Assembly (NCBI GenBank): GCA_947169935.1
Contig: CAMVRS010000015.1
Span: 1-37,339, forward strand
From: an uncultured Lachnospiraceae bacterium
GTDB taxonomy: Bacteria > Bacillota > Clostridia > Lachnospirales > Lachnospiraceae
Direction of reading: 5' to 3'
Length of the DNA stretch: 37,339 nt
How positions within the stretch are numbered: position 1 is the first letter of the stretch; each line of letters starts with the position of its first letter. This document shows, in pieces, positions 29,985-36,888 of this stretch. Both the position numbers and the translations under genes were made by a program. Under the pieces are notes generated by a model. The model saw nothing but the letters and a program-made list of their open reading frames with translations. It was not told the DNA's origin and did not search any database.

Positions 29985-31151
29985 ATGAGCAGGATCTATA
30001 TTTTTACGGGAAAAGGCGGAGTGGGAAAGAGCAGCGTGGCTGCGGCACACGCATATAAAAGCGCAAAGGAGGGAAAGAAAACTCTGCTTGTCAGCACTGA
30101 TATGGCCCACAATCTGGGGGATCTGTTTGAGCATAAGCTGGGAAAAGAAGCGGAGGAGGTATTACCGAACCTGTCCCTCTATGAGATAGACCCGGAATAC
30201 GTTATGCAGAATGATTTCGCATATATTGTGGATTATATCGGCAGACTGCTTTCCGATGCCGGGGGCATGAGTATTTCGGACCTGGGGATGATACCGGGAA
30301 TGGAGGAGCTTTTCTCCCTGCTTAAGATAGCGGACATATACAAAGAAGAGACCTACGAGCGCATCATTGTTGACTGTGCGCCTACAGGCGAAACCTTATC
30401 GCTGCTTAAATTCCCGGAACTGCTGTCCTGGTATATGGAAAAACTCTTCCCCATCGGAAAGATCGGCGTGCGGCTGCTGGCTCCGGTATCCAAGGCGGTG
30501 TTCAAGGTCGAGATGCCCAACAAGACAGCGATGAATGATATCGAAAAGATCTACCTTAAACTTGCCGAGTTGCAGGAACTGTTAAAGGACAGGGATGTCA
30601 GCAGCATCAGGATCGTGACCACGCCGGAGAAGATGGTGGTGGAAGAGACCAAGCGCAATTACATGTACATGAACCTGTACGATTTCAATGTGGACGGGCT
30701 GTATATAAACCGCATACTCCCGGCAGACATAGGCAATGAGTTCTTTGACAGATGGATAGTCCTCCAGAGGGAATACATCGATACCCTGAAAGAATGCTTC
30801 AGTGCGCTGCCCATCTGCGAGATCCCCTGGTACGACGAAGAGGTACGCGGCGAGGCGGCCATCAGAAGGATAGCGGATAACGTACTGGCGGATAAGGAAG
30901 TATTTGGAAAGCGCATAATAAAAGACCGTGAAAGCTTTACTCAGAATGAAAAGGGATACCAGCTTGAAGTATTTGCTCCCTGTGCCGATAAGGCGGACAT
31001 CGATCTCTATCAGGCATCAACGGATATAGTCATAAAGATAGGCAATTTCAAACGTAACATTCCGCTTCCAAACAGCCTGCGAAGCTATAATGTGACGAGC
31101 GCAAAACTGGAGGATGGCAGGCTGCGCATCCAATTTGAACAGGAAAAATGA
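29985..31151 (+). CDS. Get3/ArsA-family ATPase with C-terminal HSP20-like domain, copy 1
   Basis: A 388-residue cytoplasmic ATPase of the SIMIBI class. Motifs: deviant P-loop FTGKGGVGKSSVAAAHA at the start, switch I STDMAHNLGDLF, switch II IIVDCAPTGETLSLLKFPE, and IRIVTTPEKMVVEETKR before the C-terminal part. The last ~75 residues, YQLEVFAPCADKADIDLYQA then STDIVIKIGNFKRNIPLPNS, form the HSP20-like beta domain seen in bacterial ArsA relatives. The CxxC zinc pair of eukaryotic Get3 and an arsenite-binding cysteine triad are not apparent. No arsB, arsD or arsR is nearby, so arsenite pumping is unlikely; a chaperone or membrane-protein targeting role is a guess. AAAGGAGG precedes the ATG. Its stop lies at the start of a palindromic repeat. 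Confidence 0.88.
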   Translation: MSRIYIFTGKGGVGKSSVAAAHAYKSAKEGKKTLLVSTDMAHNLGDLFEHKLGKEAEEVLPNLSLYEIDPEYVMQNDFAYIVDYIGRLLSDAGGMSISDLGMIPGMEELFSLLKIADIYKEETYERIIVDCAPTGETLSLLKFPELLSWYMEKLFPIGKIGVRLLAPVSKAVFKVEMPNKTAMNDIEKIYLKLAELQELLKDRDVSSIRIVTTPEKMVVEETKRNYMYMNLYDFNVDGLYINRILPADIGNEFFDRWIVLQREYIDTLKECFSALPICEIPWYDEEVRGEAAIRRIADNVLADKEVFGKRIIKDRESFTQNEKGYQLEVFAPCADKADIDLYQASTDIVIKIGNFKRNIPLPNSLRSYNVTSAKLEDGRLRIQFEQEK

Positions 31152-31218
31152 GGACAGAAGGACCGTCCCCGCGTCCTCACAGGAAAATGAGGACAGAAGG
31201 ACCGTCCCCGCGTCCTCA
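31141..31218 (+). repeat. Tandem pair of 31-bp palindromic elements
   Basis: TGAGGAC AGAA GGAC C GTCC CCGC GTCCTCA occurs at 31149-31179 and again at 31188-31218, exactly identical, with 39-base spacing. Each folds as an outer 7-bp stem and an inner GGAC/GTCC stem. The linker AGGAAAA is repeated too, showing that the duplicated unit included the 3' end of the ATPase gene. The TGA of the first element is that gene's stop. The shape recalls GGGACGG-type mobile palindromes found widely in clostridia; that link is from memory. Confidence 0.9.
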
Positions 31219-31238
31219 AGAGAATGGAGGTATTAAGC

Positions 31239-31481
31239 ATGAACAAAGATATGATAAACAGATTGAAAACCGCGGCAGGCTATCAGAAAAAAGCCATACT
31301 GGCGCTGCTCCCGGAGAGCACAGCGTCTCATTTGGAAGTGATAGGAAAAGAAATGAAGCAGATGTTTGCAGAGCTGATGATAAATGGCATAGCCGGTGCC
31401 GCAAAGCAGGATAAAGATACCACGGCGCAGGAGGATAAAGCACCCGTGGCAAGGGGAGCAAAGAAAGTAGATATAGACTGA
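31239..31481 (+). CDS. Small helical protein between the two Get3/ArsA genes
   Basis: An 80-residue protein I do not recognise. No signal peptide. The first ~55 residues are predicted helical and amphipathic (MINRLKTAAGYQKKAILALL, HLEVIGKEMKQMFAELMING); the tail is charged and flexible (KQDKDTTAQEDKAPVARG, AKKVDID). GGAGG lies 8 bases before this ATG; an in-frame ATG at 31224 overlaps that signal and is unlikely. Its fixed place between two related ATPases suggests an adaptor or client for them, but this is inference from position. A 120-base gap with a possible leader peptide follows. Confidence 0.75.
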   Translation: MNKDMINRLKTAAGYQKKAILALLPESTASHLEVIGKEMKQMFAELMINGIAGAAKQDKDTTAQEDKAPVARGAKKVDID

Positions 31482-31561
31482 CGGCGCTTAAGGGAAAGCG
31501 TGGATAAGGATATCACAAGGTCACGAATAGAAGCTCCCGGTCAGGGAGGGGGCAGATACAA

Positions 31562-31606
31562 ATGAAGCTCAGTGTGTTTATGATCAGGAAAGGATGTGCA
31601 TTATGA
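31562..31606 (+). CDS. Possible 14-residue leader peptide coupled to second Get3/ArsA gene
   Basis: ATG with a strong GGGAGGGGG site 9 bases upstream opens a 14-residue frame, MKLSVFMIRKGCAL. Its stop TGA overlaps the next gene's ATG (ATGA at 31603-31606). The peptide is hydrophobic then basic. It may serve only to bring ribosomes to the second ATPase gene. The rest of the gap 31482-31561 shows nothing else. Confidence 0.35.
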   Translation: MKLSVFMIRKGCAL

Positions 31607-32760
31607 GAGTGATAATATATACGGGAAAAGGCGGAGTAGGAAAGACCAGCATGGCATGCGCCAGCGCGTGTAAGATAGCGGAGTCCGGAAAGAAGGTGCT
31701 GGTAATGAGCACGGATCCGGCTCACAGCCTGGGGGATTCCTTTGGCGTAAAGATAGGCAGGGAGGAAACAAAGCTTTCAGATAATCTTTATGCCATGGAG
31801 ATCGATACCGTATACGAAAGTGAGAAAAGCTGGGGCAGCATCAAAGATTATATCAAAAACCTCCTTACGGCCAAGGGCAGCGGCGGCGGTATCGAAGTGG
31901 AAGAACTGCTGGTATTTCCGGGGCTTGAGGAGCTTTTCTCTATGTTTAAGATCCTGGAGGTGGTGGAGAGCGGTGAGTTCGATACGGTTATCGTAGACTG
32001 CGCGCCCACAGGTGAAACGCTGGCGCTCCTTAAATATCCCGAAAGGCTTTCGGGACTCATCAGGAAAGTGCTGCCAATGGAGCGGACTCTGGTAAAGACC
32101 GGCGGCAAGCTGATCGAGGGTATCATGAAAGTGCCCATGCCGGAGGATAATGTATTTGATGATATTGAGTATCTGATGGATAAGATGGAGCGCCTGCAGA
32201 AGCTGATGCTTGATAAGAGCGTGGTGAGCCTGCGCGTGGTCACTACTCCCGAGAAGATAGTGATCAGCGAGGCGAAGCGTAACTTTACCTGCCTGTGTCT
32301 TTATCATTACAATGTGGATGCCGTGATCGTAAATCATATCTATCCCGAGAGGGCCATGGAAGGGTATTTCAGTAAATGGCAGAAGCTGCAGGAAGATGCC
32401 CTTAATGAGATAAAAGAATCCTTCAGTGAAGTACCGCGCTTTTATGTGGAGCTGCAGGATGGGGAGATCCGTACCATGGAAGTGCTTAAGGATGTAGGAG
32501 ATAAGATCTTCGGTGACTTCGATCCTTCGGCTGTTTTGTTTGAAAAGGAGATCTACAGTGTGGATACAGAAAACTCAGCGCTGCGTATATATCTTCCCTT
32601 TGCGGATAAAGAAGAGCTGCGCCTTGAGCAGGATAAGAATGAGCTGATCTTGGGCGTTAAGAACGAAAGCCGTAAATTCCCTGTTCCCCGGGAGTTCGCA
32701 GGCCTTGATATAGCTTCGGCGAAGTTCGCAGACGGGTACTTAAACATAAAGTTTATGTGA
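31603..32760 (+). CDS. Get3/ArsA-family ATPase with C-terminal HSP20-like domain, copy 2
   Basis: A 385-residue paralogue of the product encoded at 29985. It keeps the more canonical motifs: VIIYTGKGGVGKTSMACASA, switch I STDPAHSLGDSFGVKIG, switch II VIVDCAPTGETLALLKYPE, LRVVTTPEKIVISEAKR, and a C-terminal HSP20-like part ending ASAKFADGYLNIKFM. A CLC (FTCLCLYHYN) occurs where copy 1 has YMYMNLYDFN; no CxxC is seen. The start at 31603 has GGAAAGGA 8 bases upstream and an ATGA overlap with a small upstream frame; an ATG at 31594 lies too close to that site. Two different Get3-like subunits could form a heterodimer. A GC-rich hairpin follows the stop. Confidence 0.88.
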   Translation: MRVIIYTGKGGVGKTSMACASACKIAESGKKVLVMSTDPAHSLGDSFGVKIGREETKLSDNLYAMEIDTVYESEKSWGSIKDYIKNLLTAKGSGGGIEVEELLVFPGLEELFSMFKILEVVESGEFDTVIVDCAPTGETLALLKYPERLSGLIRKVLPMERTLVKTGGKLIEGIMKVPMPEDNVFDDIEYLMDKMERLQKLMLDKSVVSLRVVTTPEKIVISEAKRNFTCLCLYHYNVDAVIVNHIYPERAMEGYFSKWQKLQEDALNEIKESFSEVPRFYVELQDGEIRTMEVLKDVGDKIFGDFDPSAVLFEKEIYSVDTENSALRIYLPFADKEELRLEQDKNELILGVKNESRKFPVPREFAGLDIASAKFADGYLNIKFM

Positions 32761-32764
32761 GAGC

Positions 32765-32790
32765 GGCGGCTCCACAGGCCGCCCTTTATA
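32765..32790 (+). terminator. Probable weak terminator after the Get3/ArsA cassette
   Basis: GGCGGC (32765-32770) pairs with GCCGCC (32778-32783) around a 7-base loop, followed by CTTTATATG. The stem is short but all G/C; the T-run is poor. It separates the cassette from the next gene. Confidence 0.5.
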
Positions 32791-32840
32791 TGTTAAAATA
32801 AAAAAGCATAGTATCGGTCCGGCATGTGGAGGAAACACGG

Positions 32841-34430
32841 ATGGGACTGTTTTTTAATCCGGGAAACAAGAATTTTGAAGTATACAGAAATGACACTTAT
32901 ATCGACAAGTCCGGAATGATCGGGCTTGTGAACGCAACTCTTGGGAAAAAAGATAAGCTTTCCTGCGTAAGCCGTCCCAGGCGTTTTGGAAAAACCTATG
33001 CAGCCGCCATGCTGGTGGCTTATTATGATAAGAGCTGTGATTCATCTGCGCTTTTTAAGGATCTTTCCATTGCGTCAGATGCTGATTATGAAAAGCATCG
33101 AAATAAATATAACGTGATGTATCTGGATATGACTTATTTCCGCTCGCAGTGCGGAGGGCGGGATGAACTGATAAGGTATACGCAGAAGGAACTGATCGAT
33201 GAACTGTGTGAGATGTATCCGAAATACGTAGATAAAGACATGTCTCTTCCCAAAGCATTGGAGAGTGTAGTGGATAACGATGGTTCACAATATATAGCTG
33301 TAATTGACGAATGGGATGCGCCGATCCGCGATGCTAAAGCTACTGAGGAACAGAAGCATGATTATCTGGATTTTTTGTGTGGATTTTTTAAGAATACTGC
33401 TATTACAAATAAAGTATTTGCCGGAGCCTATATGACGGGGATACTCCCGATCAAAAAAGATGGGAGCCAGTCGGCTATATCGGAGTTTAAAGAGTATTCG
33501 ATACTTGACCCGGAGGAGTTTGCACCTTATATAGGTTTTACTGAAGAGGAGGTTCGAAAACTCTGTGAAGACAGAGATCTTGATTTTGAAACCATGAAGC
33601 GATGGTATGACGGATACCGTCTGCCCGGCGTCGGGGAGATATACAATTCGAATTCCGTTATGATGGCCGCCAGGGCCGGAAAGTATAAATCATATTGGCA
33701 GGTATCATCGGCAGCGGACAGCCTTATCCAATACCTGAACATGGATTTTGACGGTCTGGGCGCAGACGCGGATGCGCTGATAAACGGGTATTCGATTACT
33801 GTTAATACTACGCTGTTTAAGAACGATATGTCTGAGCTCTATTCAAGGGATGATGTGATCACGCTGCTGATACATTTTGGTTATCTCTGCTATGATCCGG
33901 ATGATGGCTCGGCCCATGTGCCGAATCTGGAGATACGGCTGGAGTATGAGAATGCCATACGCAGGATAACCCATGTGGAGACAATGCGCAGGGTAAAGGA
34001 GAGTGATGAACTGTTTAAAGCCACGGAGGATATGGATGCTGAGAAGGTGGCACGTATCATTCAGGGAGTACATGATCGTGAATGCTCTCCCAGGCATTAT
34101 AATCGCGAGGAGAGCCTGCGAAGCGTGATCAAGCTGGCCTATTATACCTATAGGGATTATTACACACAGCTTGAAGAGGTGGGCGGAGGCACCGGCTTTG
34201 CAGATATGGTATTTATCCCCCGCAGGGCAGCGAGGCGCTCCATACTGATCATAGAGTTAAAGAGGGACGATACACCTGAGAATGCCATAAAACAGATAAG
34301 GGACAGAGGCTATGCCCTGCCCTATGAGAGCCGGGATGAGGATATACTGCTGATCGGAGTAACCTATGATTCAAAGGATCCGAAGAAGACTCATCATTGC
34401 CTCATAGAGGAGTACATGCCGGAGGAGTAA
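32841..34430 (+). CDS. AAA-ATPase-like protein with PD-(D/E)XK nuclease C-terminus
   Basis: A 529-residue protein of the widespread gut-bacterial family with an AAA-ATPase-like front and a PD-(D/E)XK-type end (formerly DUF1703). Visible: NKNFEVYRNDTYIDKSGMIG at the N-terminus, the P-loop-like SRPRRFGKTYAAAML (around residue 43-57), VIDEWDAPIRDA as Walker B region, LKRWYDGYR-like MKRWYDGYRLPG, and the C-terminal GTGFADMVFIP...ILIIELKRDD, where D and ExK form the nuclease signature. Function unknown; such genes are often present in many copies and may act on DNA. The start at 32841 has GGAGGAA 6 bases upstream; a GTG at 32826 is less likely. Confidence 0.88.
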   Translation: MGLFFNPGNKNFEVYRNDTYIDKSGMIGLVNATLGKKDKLSCVSRPRRFGKTYAAAMLVAYYDKSCDSSALFKDLSIASDADYEKHRNKYNVMYLDMTYFRSQCGGRDELIRYTQKELIDELCEMYPKYVDKDMSLPKALESVVDNDGSQYIAVIDEWDAPIRDAKATEEQKHDYLDFLCGFFKNTAITNKVFAGAYMTGILPIKKDGSQSAISEFKEYSILDPEEFAPYIGFTEEEVRKLCEDRDLDFETMKRWYDGYRLPGVGEIYNSNSVMMAARAGKYKSYWQVSSAADSLIQYLNMDFDGLGADADALINGYSITVNTTLFKNDMSELYSRDDVITLLIHFGYLCYDPDDGSAHVPNLEIRLEYENAIRRITHVETMRRVKESDELFKATEDMDAEKVARIIQGVHDRECSPRHYNREESLRSVIKLAYYTYRDYYTQLEEVGGGTGFADMVFIPRRAARRSILIIELKRDDTPENAIKQIRDRGYALPYESRDEDILLIGVTYDSKDPKKTHHCLIEEYMPEE

Positions 34431-34433
34431 GAT

Positions 34434-34460
34434 AGCAAATACAGTAAGGATGAAGAGTGA
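34434..34460 (+). pseudogene. Relic of the 3' end of an sce7726-like gene
   Basis: AGCAAATACAGTAAGGATGA followed by AGAGTGA matches 25 of 27 bases of the last codons and stop of the gene at 25709-26296. It reads SKYSKDEE and stop against SKYSKDDE and stop. It begins 3 bases after the stop of the AAA/nuclease gene. A remnant of a lost second copy or a transferred gene end is the likeliest explanation. Confidence 0.6.
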
Positions 34461-34482
34461 CAGGTGTAAATGAATTAGTGTT

Positions 34483-34521
34483 AAGCCCCGGAATCATTGG
34501 CTCCAGGGGCTTTTGTTTTCC
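34483..34521. terminator. Intrinsic terminator homologous to the one at 26685
   Basis: AGCCCC pairs with GGGGCT around an interior loop, followed by TTTTGTTTT. It is aligned without gaps to 26685-26723 with 32 of 39 bases equal. Position 4/27 shows a compensatory G-C to C-G exchange, evidence that the hairpin is kept by selection. On the minus strand it encodes ENKSPWSQ and a stop, as the other copy encodes ENKRPWKQ and a stop. Confidence 0.8.
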
Positions 34522-34646
34522 GCAAGCGTGCATACCGCTTCGCGATCAAATCCCAGTTCCGTAAAGAACTTTTGGGGAATAGTAAACTGGCGCTTGGATG
34601 TTATGGTCACTTTCTTTTGCTCGGGAGCCATTGCTACAGCTGGCAT
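34494..34646 (-). pseudogene. Truncated AbrB/MazE-like (SpoVT-AbrB) fragment
   Basis: A 50-residue frame reading KKVTITSKRQFTIPQKFFTE then LGFDREAVCTLAENK. This is the N-terminal swapped-hairpin motif of AbrB-type DNA-binding proteins and antitoxins (VTITSKRQFTIPQ... is typical). The usual following residues with an exposed strand are missing; the frame runs into the terminator, which supplies its last eight residues and stop. No ribosome binding site lies before the ATG. It is probably a degraded antitoxin gene without a toxin beside it; a short functional protein is the alternative. The gap 34647-34727 holds only AT-rich sequence. Confidence 0.55.
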
Positions 34647-34727
34647 AATTAATTTGAAAAATACTCTGGAAATCTTATATATATAAGATCATACAAAATG
34701 GTGCATGTTATATAGTGTGTGGATCAT

Positions 34728-36134
34728 CTAGGGAGGTGGAGAGGGGGAGTAATTTTCAAATGACGATGGCTGCCTTATAATGTTACCAACAGAATCACGC
34801 AGTATAGGAATTGAAACTGTGGTTTTATATATACTATTATCCGTTTCTTGGAAATAGATACCATTGTATTTGCTGACTATTTCTTTTACATTTAGCAGGC
34901 CGTAACCATGTATGAGTTGATCAGAACCCTTTTTAATATTCGAATTTTGGATACAAGGATTTTCAATATGAAGAACGAAAAAACGTTGTTTTGTTTTAAT
35001 CTGAAGCTGTATGATGCGGTTATTAGGAGTTCCTTCCCGGGCATTTATATATGAATTGGTTGCATTAAACGAGTTGTCGAGTAAATTACCCAATATGATA
35101 CAAAGATCATAATCACATAGAGGAATATCTCCGGAATCTATACCTATATTTATTTCAAAAGTTATATCTTTTTCTTTTAGGGCAGCATCATAGTTTGAAA
35201 TAAGGCTGTCAATTACCAGGTTTCCTGTGTTAACACGCAAAAGCCGGTTTTCTATTTCCGTGCTGTTTGAGTTTATAAAGTCTATTATTCGTTCATAGTC
35301 TTTTTCTTTAGCACAGGATAGAATATAGTTGTTAAAACGTTTCATTTCGTGGATTATACGTCGGCCTTCTTTATAAGAGTGTGATATTTTTTCGTAATTC
35401 GCCGACTGAAAATCGAGTTGCTTTTTTTGCATACGAAGCTGCTCTTCAATTAATGATAGTCTTGACAGATCCTTGAGAAGAAGAAAATTCACAATGTTAA
35501 GAATCAGGATGACTGTAAAGAAGATAAGAAGAGCTTTTTCATTACCATCGTTACCGGTAAGATCATGAAAATGAGAAAATTGAAGTGTTATTATGATAGA
35601 GAATAATGGAGTCGAAAATGATAGTAAGAGATGACGTAGAGATGCTCCGTAGATGTGATTATGCTCGAGTGAATTGAGTTTTTTAAAAGGAAGAGATCCT
35701 AATAGCGTAATGATTATACATAGAATCAAGCCGCTGGTTATCATTACATAAGAATCCTGAGCTATTCCAATAGTTTTACTAAAGTTCGGAATTAGCGTAT
35801 ACAATAAAGCGGCGGACATAAATTCTGACACAACGGAAAGAGAATAATAAAGTAGACTGAAAAGGATCTTCTGAAAAATCGCTTCAGTACGATAGAATGC
35901 AGTTAAAATAAAAGTAACTGAAATATTGAATGTTAATGAAAGTAAAATTTTGGCTGTTGAATAAAATCCACTACTGATTATGCTGTAGCTTAGTAACACC
36001 AATGCAGATATACAGGAAGCAATCCAAAACCAATAACGCTTAACACGATCGTTTCTGGCCATAACGTAATCGAAAAAAGCTCCACGTAACAGAATATTAA
36101 GTATACTTGAGATTATACAAAGTAAATAATACAT
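34728..36134 (-). CDS. AgrC-like GHKL sensor histidine kinase
   Basis: A 468-residue membrane kinase expected to sense a cyclic peptide signal. About six hydrophobic helices fill the first ~220 residues. A linking coiled coil follows (SLIEEQLRMQKKQLDFQSAN), then the phosphoacceptor region RRIIHEMKRFNNYILS (His in IIHEMK), then a GHKL-type ATP domain with LGNLLDNSFNATNS as N-box and HGYGLLNVKEIVSKYNG as the G-box. The C-terminus is a Ser/Pro tail. TAGGAAT lies before the ATG. It follows the response regulator by 10 bases. Sequence is strikingly AT-rich relative to the rest of the window. Confidence 0.88.
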   Translation of the reverse strand: MYYLLCIISSILNILLRGAFFDYVMARNDRVKRYWFWIASCISALVLLSYSIISSGFYSTAKILLSLTFNISVTFILTAFYRTEAIFQKILFSLLYYSLSVVSEFMSAALLYTLIPNFSKTIGIAQDSYVMITSGLILCIIITLLGSLPFKKLNSLEHNHIYGASLRHLLLSFSTPLFSIIITLQFSHFHDLTGNDGNEKALLIFFTVILILNIVNFLLLKDLSRLSLIEEQLRMQKKQLDFQSANYEKISHSYKEGRRIIHEMKRFNNYILSCAKEKDYERIIDFINSNSTEIENRLLRVNTGNLVIDSLISNYDAALKEKDITFEINIGIDSGDIPLCDYDLCIILGNLLDNSFNATNSYINAREGTPNNRIIQLQIKTKQRFFVLHIENPCIQNSNIKKGSDQLIHGYGLLNVKEIVSKYNGIYFQETDNSIYKTTVSIPILRDSVGNIIRQPSSFENYSPSPPP

Positions 36135-36144
36135 ATAACAATTC

Positions 36145-36888
36145 CTATATGATAAGAATACTTTTAGAAAACTGCTCTATAAACTGTTTTCTAAAATGAC
36201 GACTTATCTCGATATATTCAAGATTGCTTAATTGAAGAGAATTATGCGTAAATTGTATAACGTGTCTCATGTTTACAAGACAGTTTTTATTAGCAAAAAC
36301 AAAGTGCTGGTCTTTTAAAGTTTCTCCGAGAGTGTATATATTTCTACCTGATTCGACATATTCATGATCGGAAGTGCAAAAAGATATTAGATCCCGCTTT
36401 CCAATAAAAGAACTAATACAAATTATATCGGCGATTCTTAGGAGGTTCCATTGATCAGGACCGGTTTTAACGCGCATTAAAGCGGAATCATGAGATATTC
36501 CCTGAATGATAGTATCCATTACACTGTGAAAACGCTCGTAAGAGATATTTTTATCAAGATACTGGGATGCCTGAACATCAAAGCTCATCTGCATGTAGGC
36601 AGGATAATTGCTGATGTATATTAACCGGACATCATTATCAGGAATATTGCGAATAGCTTTAGCGGTATCGATTCCGTTTTTGGGGATACCGTTAACAGGC
36701 ATCTCTACATCAAGAAAAATGATATCATATACTCCGGGAGAAGTATATGATCTTAACAGATCATCGGGATTATTGAATACGCTTTTTGAGAATTCTATTC
36801 CTGTATCAATACAATAGTTTTCAAGAAGTCTGTTAATACATTCAATACCTTCTTTTTCATCATCACATATAGCGGTCTTTAGAATCAT
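36145..36888 (-). CDS. AgrA-like LytTR response regulator
   Basis: A 247-residue regulator. Receiver domain: TAICDDEKEGIECINRLLEN, phosphoacceptor Asp in YDIIFLDVEMPVNG, LIYISNYPAYMQMSFDVQAS. The last ~100 residues form a LytTR DNA-binding domain (IICISSFIGKRDLISF, FVFANKNCLVNMRHVIQFTH, ISRHFRKQFIEQF). It overlaps the end of the agrB-like gene by 26 bases and precedes the kinase, giving the order agrB-agrA-agrC. A target promoter was not identified in the window. AT-rich like its neighbours. Confidence 0.92.
   Translation of the reverse strand: MILKTAICDDEKEGIECINRLLENYCIDTGIEFSKSVFNNPDDLLRSYTSPGVYDIIFLDVEMPVNGIPKNGIDTAKAIRNIPDNDVRLIYISNYPAYMQMSFDVQASQYLDKNISYERFHSVMDTIIQGISHDSALMRVKTGPDQWNLLRIADIICISSFIGKRDLISFCTSDHEYVESGRNIYTLGETLKDQHFVFANKNCLVNMRHVIQFTHNSLQLSNLEYIEISRHFRKQFIEQFSKSILII

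Noticed and set aside
31148-31414. Frame starting MRTEGPSPRP in the palindromic repeats
   Set aside because: It is a read-through of the tandem palindrome and overlaps the better-supported small gene at 31239.
32826-32840. GTG start for the AAA/nuclease gene
   Set aside because: The GTG overlaps the GGAGGAA ribosome binding site that serves the ATG at 32841.
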